The translations under genes and the position numbers were made by a program. DNA of 64,000 bases from Paludibacterium purpuratum. GTDB lineage: Bacteria > Pseudomonadota > Gammaproteobacteria > Burkholderiales > Chromobacteriaceae. The stretch's first letter is position 1, and each line of letters opens with the position of its first letter. This document shows, in pieces, positions 8,850-17,901 of the stretch. The notes beneath the pieces are model-generated. The model was not told the origin of the DNA and searched no databases. It saw only the letters and a list, made by a program, of their open reading frames with translations. Location: contig NZ_SNZP01000007.1 in NCBI RefSeq assembly GCF_004363805.1, positions 186,001-250,000 on the forward strand, written 5' to 3'.

Positions 8850-9485
8850 TCAGCCGATCAAGCCCAGCGACTTTAAGTGCTGGGCGATGTCCTCGTCGCC
8901 CAGCGCGCGTTCGAAAGTCAATCGGCGGCGCTGACCATTTCGACACAGATCCACGCCGTAGCAGTCAATTCCCAGTACGCCGCTGTCCGGTTTCAATTGC
9001 GCCAAAAGCGCTTCTTCCGCGTCGGGCGACAAGGCGGCCAATTCGAGCCAGTCTTGCGCTTCGATCCATCCCATTTGGCCGAAACCCGCTATCCAACGCA
9101 AACGGCGCGGCTGCAAACGGTAAAAGCCGAAGTCGCCCAGTGCTTGGTAACGTGCAGCGCCGGGCAGGTAGCGCTGATAGCGCGCGACGAGCGCCGGTGT
9201 CGTTTCAATCCGCACGGCATCGCCCAGCACCGTCAGGCGGGGGCTGGCTTCCGGCTCCGCCTGGTCGCACGACTGGATCAGCAGGCTGGCACGCAAGTCG
9301 GCACGCAGATTGCGCGTATGTTCGGCCAAGGCACTGATCAGGAAAACCGGGCAATGCGTCGAGTCGGGTACGAACGGCAAGGCGCTCGCGAACGGGTAGC
9401 CGGGAAGCGTCAGCGACTGGGTGGCCAGGGCGGCTGCAGACTGCACGTGTAATAGATCGAGCACGGACTCAGGCTGAATTTTCAT
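8850..9485 (-). CDS. FMN-binding split-barrel (PPOX/HugZ-like) protein
   Basis: About 211 residues resembling pyridoxamine 5'-phosphate oxidase-like flavoproteins. An N-terminal segment resembles the split barrel with ISALAEHTRNLRADLRASLL, followed by LGDAVRI and a C-terminal domain with GIDCYGVDLCRNGQRRRL, as in the HugZ/DUF2470 group that includes haem-degrading enzymes. The catalytic role here is unknown; haem utilisation is only a family-level suggestion. It starts at ATG 9485 or an upstream TTG at 9506; ribosome-binding sites are weak for both. It converges with the DUF3857 gene and is divergent from the response regulator gene. Confidence 0.7.
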   Translation of the reverse strand: MKIQPESVLDLLHVQSAAALATQSLTLPGYPFASALPFVPDSTHCPVFLISALAEHTRNLRADLRASLLIQSCDQAEPEASPRLTVLGDAVRIETTPALVARYQRYLPGAARYQALGDFGFYRLQPRRLRWIAGFGQMGWIEAQDWLELAALSPDAEEALLAQLKPDSGVLGIDCYGVDLCRNGQRRRLTFERALGDEDIAQHLKSLGLIG

Positions 9486-9538
9486 GGGTTTGTCAGATTT
9501 CTTCAATATTTCATCAGGTTATTCTGAAATTTTGTCGG

Positions 9539-9556
9539 CATAATTGAACTATTATG
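9539..9556. promoter_or_regulatory. Inverted repeat in the divergent PPOX / response regulator promoter region
   Basis: CATAAT (9539-9544), six bases, ATTATG (9551-9556) form a perfect AT-rich dyad 64 bases before the response regulator start. It lies in the only spacer where both divergent genes can have promoters, so it is a candidate operator, possibly autoregulatory. No experimental motif is known to me. Confidence 0.35.
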
Positions 9557-9619
9557 CTGAAAAAAGCAATCGGAATCTGATCGTCCGCACGGAAAGATCA
9601 AAGGAAAGAAGAGACGAAT

Positions 9620-10279
9620 ATGCTGATTAATACGGCAATCTGCGATGATCACCCTTTGGTTTCGCTGGCGTTGCGCACAGTGTTGCGCGGCGATCCAGAG
9701 TTCAATATTGTCGGCGAGCCGGCCTCCGGTCCAGAACTGATCAAACTATTGCGCGAGCAGCGTTGCGATCTGGTGATCCTCGATTACTCGATGCCCGGCG
9801 AACTCGATGGTATCGGATTGATTCAGTACTTGTCACGCGTGTTTCCCACGACACGGTTGCTGGTATTTTCCGGCACGGCCTCCGCCGCCTTGGCCAGTCG
9901 CTGCATCGAAGCGGGCGCCAGCGGTTTCATGCGCAAAACGCAAAGCGGCGGTCCGCTACGCGAGGCGGTGCGCAGCGTCGCGCATGGCACGATCTACATC
10001 GACCCCGCACTGCAGAACGACCTCAAGTGCGCCGCCGGTTTCGAACAAGCGTTTCTCAGCCTGTCGCCGCGCGAGATGGTGGTCGTGCGTTTACTGCTCG
10101 CGGGCCAAAGCGTCAGCGAGATCTCCACCCGCCTTAACCGTAGCATCAAAACGATCAGTACGCAGAAGCAGACCGCCTACCGTAAGTTGAACATTCAGAG
10201 CGACGCCGAGCTGTTTCGCCTGGCCGGCGAGCTAGGTGTCAGCGATGTTCCCGTGCTGTCGGATCCGCCACCGCCATGA
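9620..10279 (+). CDS. LuxR-type two-component response regulator
   Basis: 219 residues of the NarL/FixJ class, similar in arrangement to BvgA/EvgA. The receiver domain (about 1-125) has the acidic pocket CDDHP and the phospho-acceptor Asp55 in VILDYSMP. The LuxR-type helix-turn-helix (about 145-205) has [20 protein letters not shown] followed by [24 protein letters not shown] gives an excellent ribosome-binding site. The stop overlaps the start of the adjacent hybrid kinase by four bases (ATGA), so the two are translationally coupled and almost certainly form a phosphorelay. Target genes are not evident. Confidence 0.9.
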   Translation: MLINTAICDDHPLVSLALRTVLRGDPEFNIVGEPASGPELIKLLREQRCDLVILDYSMPGELDGIGLIQYLSRVFPTTRLLVFSGTASAALASRCIEAGASGFMRKTQSGGPLREAVRSVAHGTIYIDPALQNDLKCAAGFEQAFLSLSPREMVVVRLLLAGQSVSEISTRLNRSIKTISTQKQTAYRKLNIQSDAELFRLAGELGVSDVPVLSDPPPP

Positions 10280-12912
10280 TCGAACCGGAAGACTTCGATC
10301 CCGGTTCGTTGGCCCGCGCTGCCAGGCTATTGCGCCGCGGCGGCGCCATCATCTTGTTGCTCGCCATGCTGGCGGTGGTTCTGGCGATCTACTCTCGCTA
10401 CCAGGCGAGCATTCAATTGCTGCATGGGCAGGCTTTCGACCGGCTGATACCGGTGCAGGAGGCCCTCGATTACGAAGGCGCTTTGCTCGATACCTATTTG
10501 CGCAGCATTGCCAGTGGCAGCCTCGGCGGTTCGAAACTGGCGCCGACGGCACGCTACCCGGTGGGCAACGGATTCGAGGCGATCGATCTGGTGCGGCCGG
10601 CCGGGCGTAAGCAAGATCCGGCGCTGGCGGTGTTGTGGCGCAAGCGCGGCACCGCTGTCGATCTGTCCCACATCGGCAACGTCATGTACCAGCCTTTCAG
10701 TAAAGTGAATGTGCTGCCTTGGCAGGGCTCGTTGACCTTGGTCGACCGCGGCGGCAATTATGCCGCCACCTATCCGGCCGTTACTGGGCATCGGTTCTTG
10801 CCGGATATGCTTGCCTGGGTTCGTCAGTTGCCTCCCGCGCCGCCCGGCAAGACGCAGTGGACGGTGTTTCGCATCAAGGATCAACAAGTCTGCGACTGCC
10901 TCGTGGCGTACCGCGATTTGTCGTCGGTCGGCCGGAATGAGGTGCTGATCCAGACCGTGCCGCTTGCGCATATCGACAATCTGTTCGCAGGCTCCGGTTG
11001 GTTTGCGCTGCAAACCGGCGAACGCGTCGTTTATGCCTCTGAAGGCGCCGAGCCGCTGCGTTGGTCTGGGCTGACGCGCACGCGCCAGCCTGGCTTGACC
11101 GAGGTCATGCATCGCGATGGCAAGCTGCTGCTCAAGCAACGACTGGTGCAATTGCCTTGGGATCTGCTGTATTCGCCGTCCCGAGTCGACGAACCGGGCG
11201 TCGAGTGGCGCGTGCTGGTGCCGCATGCCTTCGTCGGCTTGGTCACGCTGTTGGGGTTGTTGTGGTTCTATTTCACCTTGCGGCGCCTGATGTTGCGCCC
11301 GACCGAAGAGGCGTTGTCGGCCATGCAGAGCTATCAGCAAGCGCTGCGAGCCAGCAACCGCTCGCTGCAAGAGGCCAAGGAGCAGGCCGAGCAGGCGAGC
11401 CAGGCCCGTTCGCTGTTCCTGGCGGTCATGAGTCACGAAATCCGCACGCCACTCAACGGGGTGATGGCGATGTTGGAGCTGTTGGAGAGCGAACCGCTTA
11501 CGCCGTCGCAACGCGAGTCCCTGGCTTTGATCAAGACCTCCAGCAGTGTTCTGTTGCATGTCATCAGCGATGTGTTGGTCTTTACCCGGCTACAGTCCGG
11601 CAAAGTCGAATTTACGCTGGAGCCGGTGTCGATCCGCCAATTGGCGGCCGATCTGCTCGATACTCAGCGTGCGGCGATCAAAGTGTCGGGCAAGCCGGTC
11701 GTTTGCCAATTGCACGGCCCGGCCGAGCCCGAACTGAGTCTGATGCTCGATCCTTTCCGGGTGCAGCAGATCCTTGGAAACCTATTGGCCAACGCGGTTA
11801 AATTCACCGACAGCGGAACGATCATGGTACGGCTTGGCTACGACCGCGGCTGGCTGCAGTTCGATGTCGAAGATAGCGGTATCGGCATGAGCGAAGCGCA
11901 AATGGCGCACTTGTTCCAGCCGTTCTCCCAGGCGGATGCCTCCACCGTGCGTCAGTATGGCGGCAGCGGTTTGGGGCTGGCGATCATCAAACAGTTGCTG
12001 GATCAGGCAGGTGGTACGGTGACGGTCGATAGCCAGCCGGGTGTGGGGAGTCGTTTTCGCGTGCGCTTGCCATGCGAGCGTGCGACGGCGGTCGGCGTGC
12101 TGGTCGACAAGCATGTCGCCATGTTGGCGGACGTCAAACCTGTGCGGCGCGCGGGCGAGGTGTGGGTGGTCGAGGATCATCCGATCAATCAAACGACCTT
12201 ACGCGCGCAGTTGCGCAGCCTTGGGGTCGACGCCCGCTTCGCCGAATCCGGTGCGCAAGCGCTGGCGCAGTTGCGGGAGGCCGGCCAGGCGGCGCTGATC
12301 CTGACCGACATCTCCATGCCGGAGATGGATGGCTTCGAGTTGGCCCGGCGCATCAGGGCGGAGTCGATGTTCGGCGATGTGCCGATCGTCGCGCTGTCCG
12401 CCCATGCCTTCCCCTCGGATTTCGAAGCCGGTCGTCAGGCCGGCATGGCGGATTATCTGACCAAGCCCATCAGTCTGGATACCTTGCGCAGCATGCTCGC
12501 GCGTTTCGGCGTCGCCATGCGGCTCGATGCGGCGACGAGCTCGGCGGAGATCAAGCCCGAGCCGGATAGTCTGCGGCCGAATGTCGAATCGCTGCTCGAT
12601 ATGTTCGGGGGTAGCTTGGCGGAGACGCGCGCGATGATCGAGCGCTATCTGACCTGCGACGCCGAGGATCTGGCGCGCTTGCGGACTGCCTGGCAGGAAG
12701 AGAACCGGGGTGCGTTGGTGCGTATCGCCCACCGTATGGGGAGTGCGGCGCTGTACGTCAATGCGGACTATGCCGATCTGCTGTACGCCTTGGAAGAACT
12801 GGCCGAGGCCGACGACAAGGAGGCTTTGCCCAGGCAGATGGACGTGGTGCTCAATGCCTCGGGGATCTTGGCGGATCGTTGCCGAGTTTGGCTCGCGCAA
12901 GCGGCGCCGTAG
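10276..12912 (+). CDS. Hybrid sensor histidine kinase with receiver and Hpt domains
   Basis: 878 residues. Order: membrane helix (about 24-40), a periplasmic sensor region of roughly 270 residues that I cannot assign to a known ligand-binding family, a second membrane helix (about 315-333), a short coiled coil, and the histidine kinase core with phospho-acceptor His387 in [10 protein letters not shown]. The ATPase domain has N box [10 protein letters not shown] and G boxes DSGIGM and GGSGLGLAI. Then come a receiver domain with Asp678 in [11 protein letters not shown] and a C-terminal Hpt domain with His819 in [11 protein letters not shown]. This is the BvgS/EvgS/RcsC-type four-step relay, but without Venus-flytrap or PAS domains. 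It is coupled to the upstream LuxR regulator. Confidence 0.92.
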   Translation: MIEPEDFDPGSLARAARLLRRGGAIILLLAMLAVVLAIYSRYQASIQLLHGQAFDRLIPVQEALDYEGALLDTYLRSIASGSLGGSKLAPTARYPVGNGFEAIDLVRPAGRKQDPALAVLWRKRGTAVDLSHIGNVMYQPFSKVNVLPWQGSLTLVDRGGNYAATYPAVTGHRFLPDMLAWVRQLPPAPPGKTQWTVFRIKDQQVCDCLVAYRDLSSVGRNEVLIQTVPLAHIDNLFAGSGWFALQTGERVVYASEGAEPLRWSGLTRTRQPGLTEVMHRDGKLLLKQRLVQLPWDLLYSPSRVDEPGVEWRVLVPHAFVGLVTLLGLLWFYFTLRRLMLRPTEEALSAMQSYQQALRASNRSLQEAKEQAEQASQARSLFLAVMSHEIRTPLNGVMAMLELLESEPLTPSQRESLALIKTSSSVLLHVISDVLVFTRLQSGKVEFTLEPVSIRQLAADLLDTQRAAIKVSGKPVVCQLHGPAEPELSLMLDPFRVQQILGNLLANAVKFTDSGTIMVRLGYDRGWLQFDVEDSGIGMSEAQMAHLFQPFSQADASTVRQYGGSGLGLAIIKQLLDQAGGTVTVDSQPGVGSRFRVRLPCERATAVGVLVDKHVAMLADVKPVRRAGEVWVVEDHPINQTTLRAQLRSLGVDARFAESGAQALAQLREAGQAALILTDISMPEMDGFELARRIRAESMFGDVPIVALSAHAFPSDFEAGRQAGMADYLTKPISLDTLRSMLARFGVAMRLDAATSSAEIKPEPDSLRPNVESLLDMFGGSLAETRAMIERYLTCDAEDLARLRTAWQEENRGALVRIAHRMGSAALYVNADYADLLYALEELAEADDKEALPRQMDVVLNASGILADRCRVWLAQAAP

Positions 12913-12929
12913 CGCCGCCGGCTCGGCGA

Positions 12930-14303
12930 CTAGCTGGCCTTGCGCTTCAGAGCGCGCAGCATCAGCGCGGTCAGGATGCAGCCCAATGCGACATTGGCGG
13001 CGAACATCAGCGGTTGGGACACGAGTTGCTTGAACGGTAGGGTGAAAACCTCGCCGTGCGGTACGCACTGCGCGCTGGCCATTGCCATGGTCAGCGCGCC
13101 GGTCAGCGCGGAGCCTGCCATCAGCGCCGGCATCACCCGCAGCGGATCGCGTGCGGCGAACGGGATGGCTCCTTCGGTCATAAAGGCCATGCCGAGGATG
13201 GCCGTCGCCTTGCCTGCATGACGCTCTTCCTCGCTGAAGCGATCGCCGAACCACCAAGTCGCCAGTGACACGCCCAACGGCGGTGTCATACCTGCCGCCA
13301 TCGCCGCGGTAATCGGGCCGCAGACATTGGTGCCGATCAGCGTGGTGCCGAACGCATAGGCGGTCTTGTTCATCGGCCCTCCCAGGTCGAACGCTGTCAT
13401 CAGGCCAATCAGCGAACCCAGCAACAGCGCGCTGGCGCTTTGCATACCCGTCAACCAATGGGCCGTCGTTTCCATGATGAAGGCGACGGGGGCGCCGATG
13501 ACGTAGACCATGATCAGGCCGGTCGCCAAGGTGCCGAGAAACGGTAGCAGAACGATCGGTATCAGCCCTTGCAAATGGCGCGGAAGATGCAGCCGGCGCG
13601 CGAGCCATGCCGTGCCGTAGCCCGCGATAAAACCGGCCACGATGCCGCCCAGGAAGCTTGCCGCCATATTGGCGGCGATCATGCCCCCCACCATCCCCGG
13701 CGCGATGCCGGGCCGGCCGGCCAGCGAATAGGCGATATAGCCTGCCAGTACCGGCACCATCAGCACGAACGCTCCCTTGCCGCCTATTTGGATCAGTGAC
13801 CAGCCCAGCGTGCCGCGATGGCTCGCTTCCCCCGCGGACAGCCCCTCAAGACAGAATGCCAAGGCGACTATCAGGCCGCCGGCCACCACGAAGGGCAACA
13901 TGAAAGACACGCCAGTCAGTAAATGGTGATAAGGATCGGCAAGATCGGCCGAACCATTCCGGGTATTGTTCTCGGTGTCGAGCGGTTCGGCCAGACCGTT
14001 CGCCATATCGCGCACCTTGTCGCCGAGCAGCGCCATGGCCGAAACCAGTGCCCGTGAGGGGTCGGTCAGGATGGTTTCGGGGGCGAGACACAGGGTTGGG
14101 GGCGAGCCCGCCGGCAAGTCGAGTGCCGCGCCGACCACCAGGATGGCGTCGGCGTCGACAAGTTCGTTCACCGAGGGCGTGGCCGATTGAGCGATCAAAA
14201 GCTTTGCCTCGAAGTCGGGAGCAGCGCGGCGCAGCACATCGGCCACCAGTTCCGATATGACTGGCTGGGCCTGACAACGGATGACAACCAGAACATGAGC
14301 CAT
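12930..14303 (-). CDS. fruA: PTS fructose transporter FruA-like (IIB'-IIC), no canonical IIB
   Basis: 457 residues, about 100 shorter than E. coli FruA. Residues 1-100 resemble the non-catalytic IIB' duplication of FruA (MAHVLVVIRCQAQ through DADAILVVGAAL). A roughly 25-residue linker leads straight into the IIC permease, which begins YHHLLTGVSFMLPFVVAGGL and has about ten membrane helices and the conserved GGPMNKTAY. The second IIB domain with the phosphorylated cysteine in a CPTGxAHT motif is absent. Only Cys10, at the end of the first strand, sits in a comparable place. It is the last gene of the fruB-fruK-fruA operon, 36 bases after fruK. Either Cys10 or a separate IIB must supply phosphate. 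Confidence 0.88.
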   Translation of the reverse strand: MAHVLVVIRCQAQPVISELVADVLRRAAPDFEAKLLIAQSATPSVNELVDADAILVVGAALDLPAGSPPTLCLAPETILTDPSRALVSAMALLGDKVRDMANGLAEPLDTENNTRNGSADLADPYHHLLTGVSFMLPFVVAGGLIVALAFCLEGLSAGEASHRGTLGWSLIQIGGKGAFVLMVPVLAGYIAYSLAGRPGIAPGMVGGMIAANMAASFLGGIVAGFIAGYGTAWLARRLHLPRHLQGLIPIVLLPFLGTLATGLIMVYVIGAPVAFIMETTAHWLTGMQSASALLLGSLIGLMTAFDLGGPMNKTAYAFGTTLIGTNVCGPITAAMAAGMTPPLGVSLATWWFGDRFSEEERHAGKATAILGMAFMTEGAIPFAARDPLRVMPALMAGSALTGALTMAMASAQCVPHGEVFTLPFKQLVSQPLMFAANVALGCILTALMLRALKRKAS

Positions 14304-14339
14304 GGCAGACTCCTTGATGAAGTGATGAGAGTGGGCTGC

Positions 14340-15272
14340 CTAGGCCGGTAGCCTGGTCAGCCGTACCTCGCGCGCCAGATCGCGTACCGTCGACGTGGCC
14401 GGCGAGTGCGAGCCGACGATGCCGAGCATGCCGGTCGAGCAGGCCAGCGCCAGCCGCATCGCATCCTCGATATCGCGACGCTGATGCTGCGCCGCGAGCC
14501 AGCCGGCCAAAAGTGCGTCGCCATCGCCGATCATGCCGTGTGCCTGGGCGTGCCAAGCCTTGCCCTCTGCGACGAATAGCGCGCCTGAGCGGGCTAGCGA
14601 AACCACGATTTGCGCTACGCCGTTGCGGTGCCAGTGCAAGGCGGCGTGCAGCACGTCTCGAACCTCGGGCAATGCTTGGCCCACGGCCTGGGCAAGCTCC
14701 TGTCGATTGGGGTTGATGCAGAACGGCAAAGGCAGGCCGCCTATTGCCTGCATCAACGCCTGGCCGCCGCAAGCGAGCGCCACACGGGACTCGTGCAGTG
14801 CAAGTCTGGCGATCAGCCAAGCGTAGGTGTCGTCCGGCAGTCCAGGCGGTAGGCTGCCGGTCAGCACGACCAGCGAACCGGGTTGGCAGAGTCGGTCGAT
14901 TTGCCACAGGCAGGCCGCATAGGCATCGGGCTGGATCGGTTGGCCCGGTTGGTTGACCTCGGTGGTGAGGCCGCTTGTGCGATCGACCAGCTTGACGGTG
15001 CTGCGACAACTGCCTTCCTGCAGCACGAAGCGATTGGAAATACCCTTGGCTGCGAATAGTGCGGCAAAGGGCGCGGCATTCTCCGTGCCGAGTACACCGG
15101 TGGCGATGACCGGAACTCCCCAGTCGGCCAGGCCTCTGGCGATGTTTACGCCCTGGCCTCCAGGATAGACCTGACCGTTGTCCGCCTCGTTCACCGCACC
15201 CGGGCGCAGTCTGTCGAGATACAAGGTCTGATCCAGCACGGGGTTGAGCATCACAGTAATGATCGGCTGCAT
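14340..15272 (-). CDS. fruK: 1-phosphofructokinase
   Basis: 310 residues of the PfkB/ribokinase superfamily. It phosphorylates fructose 1-phosphate to fructose 1,6-bisphosphate in the cytoplasm. Seen: N-terminal TVMLNPVLDQTLYL; substrate motif YPGGQGVNIARGLADWG, where most family members have GGKG so a lysine is replaced by glutamine; LTGSLPPGLPDD; and the catalytic GDGDALLAG (family GAGD) near residue 238. Its ATG shares one base with the fruB stop (TGATG), so translation is coupled. It lies between fruB and fruA. Confidence 0.93.
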   Translation of the reverse strand: MQPIITVMLNPVLDQTLYLDRLRPGAVNEADNGQVYPGGQGVNIARGLADWGVPVIATGVLGTENAAPFAALFAAKGISNRFVLQEGSCRSTVKLVDRTSGLTTEVNQPGQPIQPDAYAACLWQIDRLCQPGSLVVLTGSLPPGLPDDTYAWLIARLALHESRVALACGGQALMQAIGGLPLPFCINPNRQELAQAVGQALPEVRDVLHAALHWHRNGVAQIVVSLARSGALFVAEGKAWHAQAHGMIGDGDALLAGWLAAQHQRRDIEDAMRLALACSTGMLGIVGSHSPATSTVRDLAREVRLTRLPA

Positions 15273-17704
15273 CAGCCCGTCTCCTCGGTCAGCGAACGCA
15301 CGGCGGCCAGCGTGTCGGCCGCCAGGGCCCGCTTGGCCCGCTCGACCAAAGTGTCGACGCTATCCGCCCGCAGTGCGGCGCGCACCGGCGGCAATTCGGC
15401 GGCGACCATCGAGAGCGAACGGATACCCAAACCGCAGAGTAATTGGGCGCCGCCCGGCTGGCCCGCCAGTGCGCCGCAAACCGAAAGGGGGCAATCGTGT
15501 GCTTGCGCTGCTTGCGCGATTCGGTCGATCAAGCGTAGTACGGCCGGATGGCGGGCGTCGGCATCCATGGCGAAGCGAGGGTGTTGCCGATCCATGGCAA
15601 GGGCGTATTGCGTCAGATCGTTGGTGCCGATCGACAGGAAGTCGGCGTGCTTGGCCAGGCTATCCGCCAGGAGCGCGGCGGCGGGCACTTCGATCATCGC
15701 GCCGATCGGTACCGGGGGCGCTTGTAAATCCAAACGGACGGCTTCGCAGATCTCGCGCAGCGCGAGCAGTTCCTCTACCGAGGTGATCATCGGGATCAAA
15801 ATCGAAACCGGGCCATGGCTGGCGGCGCGGTAGAGTGCGCGCAAGTGCGGTTCGAGCAGATCCGGCCTGGCGAGCAACAGACGCACGCCGCGCATGCCAA
15901 GCGCGGGATTGTCTTCCTCGGGCAGCGACAACGTCGGCCAAGCCTTGTCGCCGCCGATGTCGAGCAGGCGGATGACCAATGAGTGCCCGACCGAGGCCTT
16001 GGCCATGGTGCGAAACGCCTGGCACTGAGCTTCTTCGTCGAGCCAGTCGTGCGCCCTCAGAAACAGGCTTTCGCTGCGCATCAAACCGACGCCGCATGCG
16101 CCTTGCTCCCGTGCCCGCTGCCACTGTTCGGGCGTATCCGCATTGGCAAACAGCGTGGCCGGCAAAACCTCGGCGCTGTCGCTGGCGGATGGTACCGACC
16201 GGGGGTGGTTGGTTCGCTCGGACGACGGGTGCAGCGTCAGTTCTCCGCGTGCGCCGTCGAGTATGGCCGGGGTGTCGTCCGGCACCGACAACAGTGTCGC
16301 TCCGGCCGCGACCATGCAGGGCAGGCCGAGCGCACGCGCCAGAATCGCCGTGTGCGCTTGTGGGCCGCTACCGGCCAGACACAGTCCGAGAACTTGGCCG
16401 GGGAGGAGTCGAGCCATCTCCGAGGGCGGTAGATCGTCGGCAATCACGATTCGATCCGCCGGCAGTGCCGCGATCCAATCCGTCTGCATCGATTCGCCCA
16501 GTGCGTCCAGCACGCGGCGGCCGATATCGCGTATATCCGCCGACCGGGCGCGCACCATCGGCCGTTCCGAGGCGTCCAGTTGCCGAGCGCGATTTTCGAT
16601 CGTCTGCTGCCACGACCAGGCGGCGCCATGCCCTTGCGCCAGCAACTGGCAGCATTCGGCGATCAGCGAACGATCGTCGAGCATGAGCCGTTGCGCTTGC
16701 AATATCCCCTGTGCGTTGTTGTCTGGGCGAGATGCGCTTTGTTCGATCTGCGCCGTCAGCGACCGCAGCGCTTCGCCGAGTGCGAGTTCCAGCCGGCAGC
16801 TTTCCGACTGCAGCGTACCCGGCCGGTCGGCGACATCGACCTGGTTGGCGCGCAATCGCCAAGTCGGCGCGCTGACTTGGCCGGGGCTGGCTGGCGCGCC
16901 GCTGACGATCCGATCTGGCGAAGTCCGGTCGTCGAGTGGTGGGATGGTCGGCATCGGCGCGGCGGTGCGGTTTTCCGGTTCGCATAGCGCCAGCATGGTG
17001 ATGCGCATCGCTTGCAAGGCCGATTCGGCTTCGGGCCCGGCGGCGGAAACCACCAACGACTCTCCCTGCATGATGCCAAGTCGAAGCAATTCGAAAATCT
17101 GCCGGCCGTCGGCACTTTCGTTGCCGCGGCGCACCCTGATGGCCGCATCGAAGCGGTGCGCGGTCTTGGCCCATTCGCTTGCCGGGCGGGCATGCAGTCC
17201 CCCCGGGTAGGCGAGACGCCACTCGAAGCGGTGCGGCAAATCGTCCTGTGGCGACGGAGGCGAGTGCGCTGGCGCCTGTATTCCCAATAGTTCGTAGAAT
17301 GCCTCATGCCGGTCGGTGGTGAACAGCGATAACAGCCGGGAAGGGGGCTGCAGAAGCCGGGTGAGCCGCTGCAGTAGCGAGAGGTGCGCATCGGTATCCG
17401 CAGCGATGCCGATCACCAAATGAACCGTGTCGTCGCCCCACTTCAACCCCTCCGGTATCTGCAAAATCACCACGCCGGTTTGACGGATGAGGTGCCGATG
17501 CGCTGGCATGCCGTGTGGAATGGCGATGCCATGACCGAGGCTGGTACTGGCCACCGCTTCGCGCTGCAGCAGGCTGGCGCCGTACTCCGGCGCCGTTAGC
17601 TTGCATGCCTCCATGAGGTCGGCCACTTGCAGGATGGCCGTCGATTTATCTGTCGGTTTTGCGTTGAGCTTGATGTGAAGCGGTAAGAGGGGGGCAGTCG
17701 TCAT
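15272..17704 (-). CDS. fruB: Fused PTS protein EIIA(Fru)-HPr-enzyme I (FPr/MTP)
   Basis: 810 residues, a full phosphotransfer chain in one polypeptide. The EIIA domain (about 1-145) has active His in GHGIAIPHGMP. The HPr domain (about 160-245) has GGLHARPASEWAK with the phospho-His. The enzyme I domain (about 270-810) has the swivelling-domain His in GPQAHTAILAR, the PEP-binding barrel with GVGLMRSE and IPMITSVEE, and catalytic Cys in SVCGALAGQ (typical enzyme I has CGEMAGD). It carries phosphate from PEP toward fructose uptake. The ATG at 17704 is preferred over an upstream TTG at 17719. The GGAA ribosome-binding site lies inside a possible hairpin. Confidence 0.95.
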   Translation of the reverse strand: MTTAPLLPLHIKLNAKPTDKSTAILQVADLMEACKLTAPEYGASLLQREAVASTSLGHGIAIPHGMPAHRHLIRQTGVVILQIPEGLKWGDDTVHLVIGIAADTDAHLSLLQRLTRLLQPPSRLLSLFTTDRHEAFYELLGIQAPAHSPPSPQDDLPHRFEWRLAYPGGLHARPASEWAKTAHRFDAAIRVRRGNESADGRQIFELLRLGIMQGESLVVSAAGPEAESALQAMRITMLALCEPENRTAAPMPTIPPLDDRTSPDRIVSGAPASPGQVSAPTWRLRANQVDVADRPGTLQSESCRLELALGEALRSLTAQIEQSASRPDNNAQGILQAQRLMLDDRSLIAECCQLLAQGHGAAWSWQQTIENRARQLDASERPMVRARSADIRDIGRRVLDALGESMQTDWIAALPADRIVIADDLPPSEMARLLPGQVLGLCLAGSGPQAHTAILARALGLPCMVAAGATLLSVPDDTPAILDGARGELTLHPSSERTNHPRSVPSASDSAEVLPATLFANADTPEQWQRAREQGACGVGLMRSESLFLRAHDWLDEEAQCQAFRTMAKASVGHSLVIRLLDIGGDKAWPTLSLPEEDNPALGMRGVRLLLARPDLLEPHLRALYRAASHGPVSILIPMITSVEELLALREICEAVRLDLQAPPVPIGAMIEVPAAALLADSLAKHADFLSIGTNDLTQYALAMDRQHPRFAMDADARHPAVLRLIDRIAQAAQAHDCPLSVCGALAGQPGGAQLLCGLGIRSLSMVAAELPPVRAALRADSVDTLVERAKRALAADTLAAVRSLTEETG

Positions 17705-17710
17705 GGTGAG

Positions 17711-17746
17711 CGATTCCAAGGTCGAAGTGGGCGAAATTGGAATCGA
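17711..17746 (-). promoter_or_regulatory. 9-bp inverted repeat over the fruB ribosome-binding site
   Basis: CGATTCCAA (17711-17719) and TTGGAATCG (17738-17746) are perfect reverse complements 18 bases apart. In the fruB mRNA the second arm (17719 to 17711) contains the GGAA that serves as ribosome-binding site, eight or nine bases before the ATG. The dyad could also be a DNA operator with two half-sites. It does not closely match the E. coli Cra consensus. Confidence 0.5.
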
Positions 17747-17831
17747 ATGTCGGCATGCGGGTCAATTTGACGCGGCTGTACTCAGGTGCGGTTCACTGTT
17801 TATGAATGCGGCATTGTGGGGTCGGAAGCAA

Positions 17832-17880
17832 CGTGCATTGCCTACGGCGAATGCACGCTATCACGGGTGTGGCGTGCATT
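17832..17880. promoter_or_regulatory. CGTGCATT repeat cluster upstream of fruB
   Basis: CGTGCATT (17832-17839) and its exact complement AATGCACG (17850-17857) form an 8-bp inverted repeat with a 10-base spacer. A third copy, CGTGCATT, lies at 17873-17880. The cluster is in the 197-base gap between the Kdo hydroxylase gene and fruB and is a plausible binding site for an unidentified fructose regulator. No U-tract follows, so I do not call it a terminator. Confidence 0.45.
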
Positions 17881-17901
17881 CGCGTGAGCCAGCGCCACTT
17901 C

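Noticed and set aside
12199-13608. 469-residue frame spanning the end of the kinase gene and fruA
   Set aside because: Covers two real genes in a third frame; no domains.
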